A DNA stretch of 55,660 nt from Streptomyces flaveus (GTDB lineage Bacteria > Actinomycetota > Actinomycetes > Streptomycetales > Streptomycetaceae), in the NCBI RefSeq assembly GCF_014647675.1, contig NZ_BMPQ01000045.1, positions 1 through 55,660 on the forward strand, read 5' to 3'. Of this stretch, positions 1 to 6,959 are shown piece after piece. Positions within the stretch are counted from its first letter, which is position 1. Each line of letters begins with the position of its first letter. The position numbers and the translations under genes are program-made. A model generated the notes under the pieces. That model did no database searches. It was given only the letters and a program-made list of their open reading frames with translations, and was not told the DNA's origin.

Positions 1-55
1 CGTACGCGTCCGGATTGTCCTGGGGCTCTGCGGAAGGGGTGGGAATCGGTGCCAT
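1..55 (-). CDS. N-terminal fragment of a leftward gene, product unknown
   Basis: Reading leftward from an ATG at 55 gives an open frame that leaves the window at its left edge after 18 codons. It begins M-A-P-I-P-T-P-S-A-E and is Pro/Ala rich, like the disordered N-terminus of many Streptomyces proteins. There is no strong Shine-Dalgarno sequence in front. The product cannot be named from so few residues. It would be divergent from ctaD. Confidence 0.35.
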   Translation of the reverse strand, partial: MAPIPTPSAEPQDNPDAY

Positions 56-468
56 ACCGCCACGTTAGGCGCCGGAATGCGGACGGGGAAGCCCGATACC
101 CGCCACGATCCGTCACCGGTACCTCTCCGGTCACGCTTCTGTCACAGGACCACGACACTCGATTTGGCCGAACCAAGTCACACGAACGGGCGGTTCCCGA
201 CGTGTTTCGCGCACTGTCGAACGTAATTCCTGACTAGCTTGACGGCGATCCGAATAAGCCCGAGGGGCCCGGCGGAATACGTGGCACGTACTCGGCGCGC
301 ACGCCTTTCCGTTCCGAATACGCGGTGCGTCCCGAAAGGTGACACACCATAGGAAATACATGGTTCAAGCACAGAACCGACGTACGCCCCCTGTCGAAGC
401 GCCGCGCGACGCGAGCATCATGGCGTGAGCTTCGGGAGGCCCAGGGCGCGACGAGCGAGGGGGCAGCG
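56..468. promoter_or_regulatory. Intergenic region upstream of ctaD
   Basis: I see no convincing gene here. The stretch is less GC-biased than its surroundings between about 170 and 400, as expected for a promoter region. It holds a perfect palindrome TACGTG-G-CACGTA at 278-290, about 180 bases before the ctaD start, which could be an operator. The purine-rich run GAGGGGG shortly before 469 is the ctaD ribosome-binding site. No clear -35/-10 pair could be fixed by eye. Confidence 0.4.
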
Positions 469-2160
469 ATGGGCACTGAGACCGCGCAGGCACCGGTCCG
501 GGCCGTACCAGTGAAGCCCGGGCGGTTGATCGTCGACTGGCTCACCACCACCGACCACAAGAAGATCGGCCATCTCTACCTGATCACGTCGTTCGCGTTC
601 TTCCTGGTCGGCGGCCTGATGGCGCTGCTGATGCGGGCCGAGCTCGCCCGTCCGGGCACGCAGTTGATCGACAACAACCAGTTCAACCAGATGTTCACGA
701 TGCACGGCACGATCATGCTGCTGCTCTTCGCGACGCCCACCTTCGCCGGTTTCGCGAACGAGATCATGCCGCTGCAGATCGGCGCACCCGACGTGGCCTT
801 CCCCCGGCTGAACATGCTGTCGTACTGGCTGTTCCTCTTCGGCGGGCTGATCGTGCTGGGCTCACTGCTGGTGCCGGAGGGTCCCGCCAACTTCGGCTGG
901 TTCGCCTACGCCCCGCTCAACAGCCTGGAACGGTCGCCCGGCATCGGTGCCGACATGTGGATCATGGGGCTGGCGCTGGCCGGTTTCGGCACGATCCTCG
1001 GCGCGGTGAACTTCCTGACGACCATCGTCGGGATGCGCGCCCCCGGCATGACGATGTTCCGGATGCCGATCTTCGTCTGGAACACGCTGTTCACGTCGAT
1101 CCTCATCCTGATGGCGTTCCCGGTGCTCGCCGCGGCGCTGCTGGTCCTGGAGGCGGACCGACGGTTCGGCTCGCAGGTCTTCGCCTCGGCCAACGGCGGG
1201 GCGCTGCTGTGGCAGCACCTCTTCTGGTTCTTCGGGCATCCGGAGGTCTACATCATCGCGCTGCCGTTCTTCGGCATCGTCACCGAGATCCTGCCGGTGT
1301 TCAGCCGGAAGCCGATCTTCGGTTATCTGACGCTGATCGGCGCGACGATGGCGATCACGGGTCTGTCGGTGGTCGTGTGGGCGCACCACATGTTCGCGAC
1401 GGGGGCGGTGCTGCTGCCGTTCTTCTCGTTCATGTCGTTCCTGATCGCGGTGCCGACGGGCGTGAAGTTCTTCAACTGGACCGGCACGATGCTCAAGGGA
1501 TCCCTGTCCTTCGAGACCCCCATGCTGTGGTCCACCGGCTTCCTGGTGACCTTCCTGTTCGGCGGGCTGAGCGGGGTCATCCTGGCGTCACCACCGCTGG
1601 ACTTCCACGTCACGGACACCTACTTCGTGGTGGCGCACTTCCACTACGTGGTGTTCGGCACCGTCGTCTTCGCGACCTTCGGCGGCTTCTACTTCTGGTG
1701 GCCGAAGTTCACCGGGAAACTGCTCGACGAGCGGCTCGGCAAGATCCACTTCTGGACGCTCTTCGTCGGCTTCCACGTCACGTTCCTGGTGCAGCACTGG
1801 CTCGGCGCGGAGGGCATGCCACGCCGGTACGCGGACTATCTGGCCGCCGACGGGTTCACGGCGCTCAACACCGTCTCGTCGATCGGCTCGTTCCTGCTCG
1901 GCCTGTCGACGCTGCCGTTCCTCTACAACGTCTGGAGAACGGCCAGGTACGGCGAGAAGGTGAGGGTCGACGACCCCTGGGGCTTCGGCCGCTCGATGGA
2001 ATGGGCGACCTCCTGCCCGCCGCCCCGGCACAACTTCCTCACGCTGCCCAAGGTCCGCTCCGAATCCCCGGCCTTCGACCTCCACCACCCTCAGTACGCG
2101 GCGATCACGCCGCCCCAGACCCGGTCGGGTCAGGAACGTGGCTTCAGCTCTCCGCAGTGA
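469..2160 (+). CDS. ctaD: Cytochrome c oxidase subunit I (aa3-type)
   Basis: This is the catalytic subunit of the aa3-type terminal oxidase. It takes electrons from cytochrome c to O2 at the heme a3/CuB centre and pumps protons across the cell membrane. The 563-residue length and about 12 membrane segments are normal. Heme-copper ligands are in place: His79 (low-spin heme a, in MHGT), His257 and the crosslinked Tyr261 (HPEVY), His306/His307 (WAHHMF), His390 and His392 (HFHY). The ATG at 469 is preceded by GAGGGGG. No subunit II, III or cytochrome bc genes lie next to it, so it appears to be a stand-alone or second ctaD copy that must assemble with subunits encoded elsewhere. Family assignment is certain. 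Whether it is the main or the paralogous copy is inference. Confidence 0.96.
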   Translation: MGTETAQAPVRAVPVKPGRLIVDWLTTTDHKKIGHLYLITSFAFFLVGGLMALLMRAELARPGTQLIDNNQFNQMFTMHGTIMLLLFATPTFAGFANEIMPLQIGAPDVAFPRLNMLSYWLFLFGGLIVLGSLLVPEGPANFGWFAYAPLNSLERSPGIGADMWIMGLALAGFGTILGAVNFLTTIVGMRAPGMTMFRMPIFVWNTLFTSILILMAFPVLAAALLVLEADRRFGSQVFASANGGALLWQHLFWFFGHPEVYIIALPFFGIVTEILPVFSRKPIFGYLTLIGATMAITGLSVVVWAHHMFATGAVLLPFFSFMSFLIAVPTGVKFFNWTGTMLKGSLSFETPMLWSTGFLVTFLFGGLSGVILASPPLDFHVTDTYFVVAHFHYVVFGTVVFATFGGFYFWWPKFTGKLLDERLGKIHFWTLFVGFHVTFLVQHWLGAEGMPRRYADYLAADGFTALNTVSSIGSFLLGLSTLPFLYNVWRTARYGEKVRVDDPWGFGRSMEWATSCPPPRHNFLTLPKVRSESPAFDLHHPQYAAITPPQTRSGQERGFSSPQ

Positions 2161-2566
2161 CCGTCACCGACAGGTCGTTGTCCGCCGTGTAGTACGGCCC
2201 CGCCAGCGCCGGGCCCTGCTCCGTCTTCGCCGATGATGATCTGGTCGTAACCTCACAAGCCGCCTGTCGTTGTACCTGGCATACCCGCCGCGTGCTCGAA
2301 ATGCGCGCGGTCCCCGCCACCGGCGCCGCGGTTCTGCCGTGGTGACCGGTCCAGCGTCCGGCGGGGCGGCAATCCCAGGGTGTGTCCGGCCCGAGCGGGT
2401 CGGACACAGTCCAGATGCCGGCGATGCGTCACCGCCAGTGACGCCGCATGCGGGCTCTGCCCAAGGATCGGCCCGGATCAGTCCGTGCTCGTCACCGCTT
2501 CCACCCTTCGGGGCCACGCGATGACCCAGGATCCTCAAGAGTTCCAGAGACGCTCAACTCCCCCTC
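2161..2566. other. Non-coding gap between ctaD and a leftward hypothetical gene
   Basis: Two converging genes (ctaD, and the gene ending at 2567) are separated by about 400 bases. No open frame here has a good start and ribosome site. A leftward frame covering 2144-2407 ends in a stretch (LAGPYYTADNDLSVTV) that looks more like real protein than the usual GC-shadow text and could be the 3' relic of a lost gene. No clear terminator hairpin with a T-run was found. Confidence 0.4.
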
Positions 2567-3028
2567 CTACACGTACAGTTCGCCCGCCTCGGCGTGCGGG
2601 GCGCGCAGCCAGCTGCGGACGGTGAGGTTGCCGTGCCTGGTGGCGTACGGGATACGGACGGCGACGTGGCCTGCGGCGGCGTCGGGCACACGGTCGACGA
2701 GCGAGCGCAGGTCGTTGACGCCGGGCACCATGCGCTGCGGCGCGCCGTCGGCCGGCTGGGCGTAGGCGTTCCAGCGGCCCTCGGGCAGTTCGACGCCGCT
2801 GGGCAGCACGGCCCGCAGTCGGCCGTCGGCGGCGGGGGTGAGCGGCAGGCAGACCTCGTCTTCGCTGCCGCGGCGGCGCAGCACCAGGTACGCGGCGCCG
2901 GCCCGGGCGGACCCGGTGATGTCGAAGGTGAGCCCGCCCGCGGAGTCGGCGACGCAGTCGGCGCGCGGGGGCGTGGCGGCGTACTCGTCGGTGTGCCGGG
3001 GCGCGGGCTGCGGAGCCAGCGTCGTCAT
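2567..3028 (-). CDS. Hypothetical beta-rich protein paired with a glycosyltransferase
   Basis: A 153-residue soluble protein without signal peptide or membrane segment. After a polar N-terminus of about 25 residues it consists of alternating short hydrophobic stretches (LTFDITGS, AAYLVLRR, GRWNAYAQ, HVAVRIPYAT, LTVRSWLR), which suggests an all-beta fold. The start ATG at 3028 overlaps the stop of the glycosyltransferase (ATGA), so the two are translationally coupled. Similar beta-rich domains accompany glycosyltransferases that build cell-wall glycopolymers in Streptomyces. That link is from memory and is not proven here. No catalytic motif is visible and I do not assign a function. Confidence 0.7.
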   Translation of the reverse strand: MTTLAPQPAPRHTDEYAATPPRADCVADSAGGLTFDITGSARAGAAYLVLRRRGSEDEVCLPLTPAADGRLRAVLPSGVELPEGRWNAYAQPADGAPQRMVPGVNDLRSLVDRVPDAAAGHVAVRIPYATRHGNLTVRSWLRAPHAEAGELYV

Positions 3029-4293
3029 GCGATGTGCCCCTTCTTGAGTAGCGTGCGTCCGGCATCCCGAACGGCATGCGCACCACCGAGCAGCGCTCCA
3101 CGGGTGCGGTGCAGTGAACCGTGCATCCGGCCGAGCCCCGAGTCGCCGCCGCGCGGGACCAGCCCGGCGAACAGCGACTCGCAGCGCTCGGCGATACGGG
3201 CCGGGTCGAAGCGCTCGGAGTCCTTGAGGGCCGCGCTCGCCATCTGGTGGCGGAGCGGGTCGTCGTTGATCAGTTCGAGGAGGCCGTCGGCGATGGCCTT
3301 GATGCTGCCGGCCTTGACGAGGCGCCCGTCGACGCCGTTGTCGATGATCTCCCGCGGGCCGTGCGGGCAGTCCGTGGAGACGACAGGCAAACCGCAGCGC
3401 ATGGCCTCGACGATCGTCATGCCGAAGGACTCCAGGCTGGAGGTGACGGCGGCGATGGAGCCCTTGGTCCACTCGGGTTCGAGGGGGTGGGCGGGGCCCA
3501 TCAGATAGACGTGGTTGTAGAGGCCGAGGTCGTCTATGAGGGCGCGCAGCTTGTCCTTCTGCTCACCGCCGCCGTAGATCCTCAGGCGCCAGTCCGGCCG
3601 CTCTCCGCGTACCCGGTCGAAGGCCTTGATCAGCAGGTCGTACCGCTTGACCGGGGCGAGCCGCCCGGCTGCCACGACCCACTTACCGGAGCCGTCCGCG
3701 GGCTGTATGCCGGGCGCGGGCACGGAGTTGGGCACCGCCTCGACGCGTACGCCGGGCAGCCGCATCTTCTTGCGGTACGCGCCGGCATCCGCCTCGGTGG
3801 TGGTCGTGAGCGCGTCGAGCCTGGGGTAAACGCCGCGCAGCTCCTCGCGCAGGGCGGCCGAGTGGCTGTCGAGCGTGAGGTGCTCCTGGCCGACGCGGAT
3901 CGGGCCGCGCCGGGTCTCACGGGCCAGATGCACGTTCAGGCCGGGCCTGGTGCCGACCACGACATCGGCGTCGACCGTCGAGAGGTACTCGGCGATGCGC
4001 CGGTCGGTGAGGGCGCTGTACTGGTCGTAGCGGCCCTCCGCACGAGGGAAGACCCGGGCCGGACGCTTGTTCTCCGGGTGCTCGCCCTCGTATCCCGGGC
4101 TCTCCTTGCGGAGGTCGACGAGGTGGCGCAGGCGGACGCGCGGGTCGGGCGCGAAGACCGGCTCGTCGCGGTGGCGGAACACCGAGACGATCTCTACGTC
4201 GTGCTGCTCGGCGAGGGTACCGGCGAGGTTGTACGTCGTACGGATCGTCCCCCCGATCCCGTACGCGTTGTGTATCAGGAAAGAGATATGCAT
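3025..4293 (-). CDS. Glycosyltransferase, GT-B fold (GT4 family)
   Basis: A 422-residue GT-B glycosyltransferase that would transfer a sugar from a nucleotide donor to an unknown acceptor at the cytoplasmic face of the membrane. The N-terminal half opens with MHISFLIHNAYGIGGTIRTT, the classic loop of GT4 enzymes. The C-terminal half has AAGRLAPVKRYDLL and the donor-binding E-x7-E region SLESFGMTIVEAMRCGLPVV. The reading frame extends 48 codons further upstream, but the ATG at 4293 begins exactly at the conserved fold and is preceded by a GGGGA run. The last 40 or so residues are basic and may touch the membrane. It overlaps the following 153-residue gene by four bases. Acceptor and pathway (teichoic-acid-like polymer or exopolysaccharide) are not known. 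Confidence 0.88.
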   Translation of the reverse strand: MHISFLIHNAYGIGGTIRTTYNLAGTLAEQHDVEIVSVFRHRDEPVFAPDPRVRLRHLVDLRKESPGYEGEHPENKRPARVFPRAEGRYDQYSALTDRRIAEYLSTVDADVVVGTRPGLNVHLARETRRGPIRVGQEHLTLDSHSAALREELRGVYPRLDALTTTTEADAGAYRKKMRLPGVRVEAVPNSVPAPGIQPADGSGKWVVAAGRLAPVKRYDLLIKAFDRVRGERPDWRLRIYGGGEQKDKLRALIDDLGLYNHVYLMGPAHPLEPEWTKGSIAAVTSSLESFGMTIVEAMRCGLPVVSTDCPHGPREIIDNGVDGRLVKAGSIKAIADGLLELINDDPLRHQMASAALKDSERFDPARIAERCESLFAGLVPRGGDSGLGRMHGSLHRTRGALLGGAHAVRDAGRTLLKKGHIA

Positions 4294-4376
4294 GCGTCCC
4301 CGAATCCCCTGCCTCGTCCACTGCCGCGTGGTTAGACCCGAGCCCCTGGGGTGTGGTTGACCTCCATCATCACCTT

Positions 4377-4404
4377 GTTCCCAAAGGGTTTCCGTTTTGG
4401 GAAC
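4377..4404. promoter_or_regulatory. Perfect 9-bp inverted repeat upstream of the glycosyltransferase
   Basis: GTTCCCAAA at 4377-4385 and TTTGGGAAC at 4396-4404 form perfect arms around a 10-base spacer. The site lies in an unusually AT-rich stretch about 85-110 bases upstream of the leftward glycosyltransferase start. The arm length and spacing suit a dimeric repressor or activator site. A rho-independent terminator for the gene ending at 4475 is less likely because no T-run follows. Confidence 0.4.
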
Positions 4405-4474
4405 TGATATACGGAACGTTTCATCATTTTCACGCATCCGGGCCGGTTGAGGGCCTCGCAGCGGTCGTGCCGTC

Positions 4475-5776
4475 TCAGGGTTCGTAAGACAACTGCGGTA
4501 CCTCGAAACAGTTACTGTTCATGTCGCCCTGGCTCACCCACCCCTCGGCGTCCTCCCAACGGGCCACGGACACACAGGTCCTGCGGGTCTTCGGGGGCTC
4601 GGACAGGTTCTCGTAGGTGACGGGCAGCAGCAGGCCGTCGGCTGTATACGGCTTCCCCTCGGCCCCCTCGGCCAGGAAGCGGTCGACACACGCGCGCGTG
4701 ATGTCCGTTTGCGCACAGGACTCGGCCGCGTCCGTGAACCACATCGCCGCCGCCCAGCCCTCCAACTGCCACTGGGAATGGGTCTTCAAGTCCTCGGTGG
4801 CGTCCCGGAATTCCCGTACGGCCTCGTGGTCCGTGTCCTCGTAGTTGCGGCTGGAGCCCGTCGCCCACAGGGCGTTGCGGCAGCGCGGCGAGTCCTTGTA
4901 GTCCTCGCGGACCTTGGACGTCCAGTTCTGCACATTGGTGACCTTGGCGAGGACCTCGGCGCCGACGTCGTCCATGGCCTTGCACAGCTGGGCGTTGCCG
5001 TAGGAGTCGATGGCGTCGAAGACCAGATCGGCGCCCTGCTCCTTCAGATCGGCCGCCACGGCGCGGAAGTTGGGCAGCGAGAAATCGACCTGCTCGGTGA
5101 CCACCTTGTAGCCCTCGGCCTCAAGGCCCTGAGTGACGAGCCGCGCGTACGCGGCCGACGCCGGCTGGTTGTAGGAGACGACCGCCGCCGTACGGGCGCC
5201 CTGCTCGCGCTTGAAGTAGCGGTAGACCTCCGTACCGCCGTACAGCTTGCCGTCCCAGCCGGGCTTCCCGTTCCGTGGCGCGAGGCTGCCGTAGATGCTG
5301 TAGAGGTGCGGATACGTGTCGTACGCCGGGCCGATGGGCTGTCCGCCGATGTCGGGCACGCGCGCGCGTGAGACACGGGAGGCGCCCGCGTAGTCGAGGG
5401 ACGAGCCGGCGACGAGGGCGACGACCTTGTCCTCGTCGACGAGCTTGTGCACGCACTCGTTGTTGCCGACGCCGCTGCCGCCGTCGTCGCACGTACGGAC
5501 CTCGACCTGGCGGCCTTCGATACCGCCGCGCGCGTTCAGCCGCTCGAAGTAGGCCTTCGCGCCGTCACGTGGGCCGGTGAACGCGTCGCCGCCGACCGGG
5601 CTGGTGGCACTGGTGATGATGCCGACGCGGACCGGCTCGCCGTCGGCCCGTGTGGGGGTGCCCTCGTCGGGCCGGTTCTCGAAGTCGCTCTCCGGGAGGC
5701 GGCTGCCGCAGGCCGTGCTCAGCAGGAGCAGGAAGCCCGCGACGGCGCACTCAGCAGCCCGGAAGCGGCGACGCAT
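4475..5776 (-). CDS. Branched-chain amino-acid-type ABC substrate-binding lipoprotein
   Basis: A 433-residue extracytoplasmic solute receptor of the LivJ/K type (Leu/Ile/Val-binding fold, Peripla_BP_6). The N-terminus is a lipoprotein signal (MRRRF, then a hydrophobic run ending LSTAC, lipidated Cys23). The mature protein starts its first lobe with VRVGIITSAT and has the family pattern ITSA-TSPVGG, a GAKAYFERLNARGGIEGR ligand-lobe helix, and a hinge region around VVSYNQPASAAYARL. The start ATG at 5776 overlaps the end of the preceding lipoprotein gene by 26 bases, so the two are one transcription unit. The matching permease and ATPase genes run in the opposite direction from 6960, so this is very probably the receptor of that transporter. 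The ligand is unknown. Confidence 0.88.
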   Translation of the reverse strand: MRRRFRAAECAVAGFLLLLSTACGSRLPESDFENRPDEGTPTRADGEPVRVGIITSATSPVGGDAFTGPRDGAKAYFERLNARGGIEGRQVEVRTCDDGGSGVGNNECVHKLVDEDKVVALVAGSSLDYAGASRVSRARVPDIGGQPIGPAYDTYPHLYSIYGSLAPRNGKPGWDGKLYGGTEVYRYFKREQGARTAAVVSYNQPASAAYARLVTQGLEAEGYKVVTEQVDFSLPNFRAVAADLKEQGADLVFDAIDSYGNAQLCKAMDDVGAEVLAKVTNVQNWTSKVREDYKDSPRCRNALWATGSSRNYEDTDHEAVREFRDATEDLKTHSQWQLEGWAAAMWFTDAAESCAQTDITRACVDRFLAEGAEGKPYTADGLLLPVTYENLSEPPKTRRTCVSVARWEDAEGWVSQGDMNSNCFEVPQLSYEP

Positions 5777-6278
5777 TGCCGCTCAGCCCGACAAGGCCGC
5801 ACAGCGTCTTGACGGAGACCTTCCACACGTCGTCCTGCTCGACGGCCGTCCCGGTGGCGTCGGGCATGACCGTGGCGCCCTTCAGGGTGAGTGTGTACGT
5901 CACGTTCGCCTCGGTCGCCGAGGTGAACTCGACCTTGTTGACCTCCGCCTGCACCTGCCCACCGCGCTCGTCACCGCTGAAGGCCTGTAGGACCGGGGCC
6001 ATCCGGTCGCCGTTCTCCAGGTAGGCCTGCTTGTCCTTCAGGGGGGTGGCCGGGTCGAAGAACTTCACCCAGTTCTCCTTGATCTCCCGCTCCGCCGCCG
6101 CGGTGTCCTCCGGCGCCGTGGGGCTCTCTTCGGCGGCGCGGGTGGGCTCCTCCACCGTGGGCGAGGGCGGCGCCACGTCGTCGCCGCCGCTGTCGTCTCC
6201 GCAGGCCGTGAGGGCCGGGCCCGCCACCAGGACCGCGGCTGCCAGCCACGCCGCCGTACGCCGTCCGGGACCACGCAT
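5751..6278 (-). CDS. Secreted lipoprotein, MTB12-like
   Basis: A 175-residue lipoprotein with a clear lipobox (LTAC, Cys26) after a basic N-terminus and hydrophobic core, followed by an acidic Pro/Thr/Glu linker. The folded part, from about residue 60, resembles the low-molecular-weight antigen MTB12 family: an amphipathic EREIKENWVKFFDPATPLKDK helix, a DRMAPVLQAF segment, and beta strands ending near VWKVSVKTLCGLVGL. The ATG at 6278 gives the cleanest lipoprotein signal. An in-frame ATG at 6320, with GGTGAG in front, is an alternative that would add 14 residues. It overlaps the substrate-binding lipoprotein gene downstream. The role is unknown; its position suggests a function linked to the uptake system. 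Confidence 0.75.
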   Translation of the reverse strand: MRGPGRRTAAWLAAAVLVAGPALTACGDDSGGDDVAPPSPTVEEPTRAAEESPTAPEDTAAAEREIKENWVKFFDPATPLKDKQAYLENGDRMAPVLQAFSGDERGGQVQAEVNKVEFTSATEANVTYTLTLKGATVMPDATGTAVEQDDVWKVSVKTLCGLVGLSGNASPLPGC

Positions 6279-6457
6279 CCGCTTGCCGCTCCCCCGCTTG
6301 AGGTCGCTGCCGAGAACCATCTGGCTCACCACCGGGTGTCGGTCCGGGCCATGTGCGCCCGGTTCTTTCAGGGTCAGCTTCCACAGGGCATAGTGCAAGC
6401 CATTGGCCGGCATGGACAGATACGTGACATGGACTGACACATGACGTGGGAGCTCCG

Positions 6458-6946
6458 ATGCGGACTGCTCGACTGCGGACTGTGCACCCCGTCCTCTGGG
6501 CCGGGTGGGCGGCGCTCGCCGCCGGAGCGGTGCTGTGCGTCATCGGCTGGTACGGGATCTCGGGCGAGCGGTTCGCCGAGCGGCAACTGCCCTATCTCGC
6601 TTCCTGCACGGTGCCCGGCGCCGCGCTGATCATCGCGGGTGCCGTGCTGCTCACCCACGGCAGGAACGCCCTCGCGGCGGCGCGCGTGGAGGAGCTGTAC
6701 GGGCTCCTGGTGGCCGCCGAGCCCGCCGACGCAGACGAGTCCGGGCAGGCCGTGACGGCGCCCGTCGCCGTCAGCGGCGAGCTGCTGATGGTGCCGGGCG
6801 GCACGCTGTGGCACCGGGCCGACTGCCCGCTGGTCGCCGGGAAGACGGACGCCCTGCCGGTCGACTCGCGGGTCCTCGCGCGCGGGGAGCTCGCTCCCTG
6901 CCCGATCTGCGGGCCGTCCGCCTCGGACGTTTCCTCGGTTGGCTGA
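6458..6946 (+). CDS. Small membrane protein with C-terminal Cys-pair motif
   Basis: A 162-residue protein with two membrane helices near the N-terminus (about residues 9-30 and 45-65), a cytoplasmic or extracytoplasmic tail, and a conserved-looking end PGGTLWHRADCPLV ... LAPCPICGP. The spaced HxxxC and CPxC residues could bind zinc. The ATG at 6458 is preceded at the right distance by GGGAG. A GTG at 6446 is possible but poorly placed. The gene lies 13 bases ahead of the fused permease/ATPase gene and is likely cotranscribed with it. Similar small proteins occur at the head of actinobacterial Liv-type operons; the function is not known to me. Confidence 0.75.
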   Translation: MRTARLRTVHPVLWAGWAALAAGAVLCVIGWYGISGERFAERQLPYLASCTVPGAALIIAGAVLLTHGRNALAAARVEELYGLLVAAEPADADESGQAVTAPVAVSGELLMVPGGTLWHRADCPLVAGKTDALPVDSRVLARGELAPCPICGPSASDVSSVG

Positions 6947-6959
6947 TGGCTCCCGGCTG

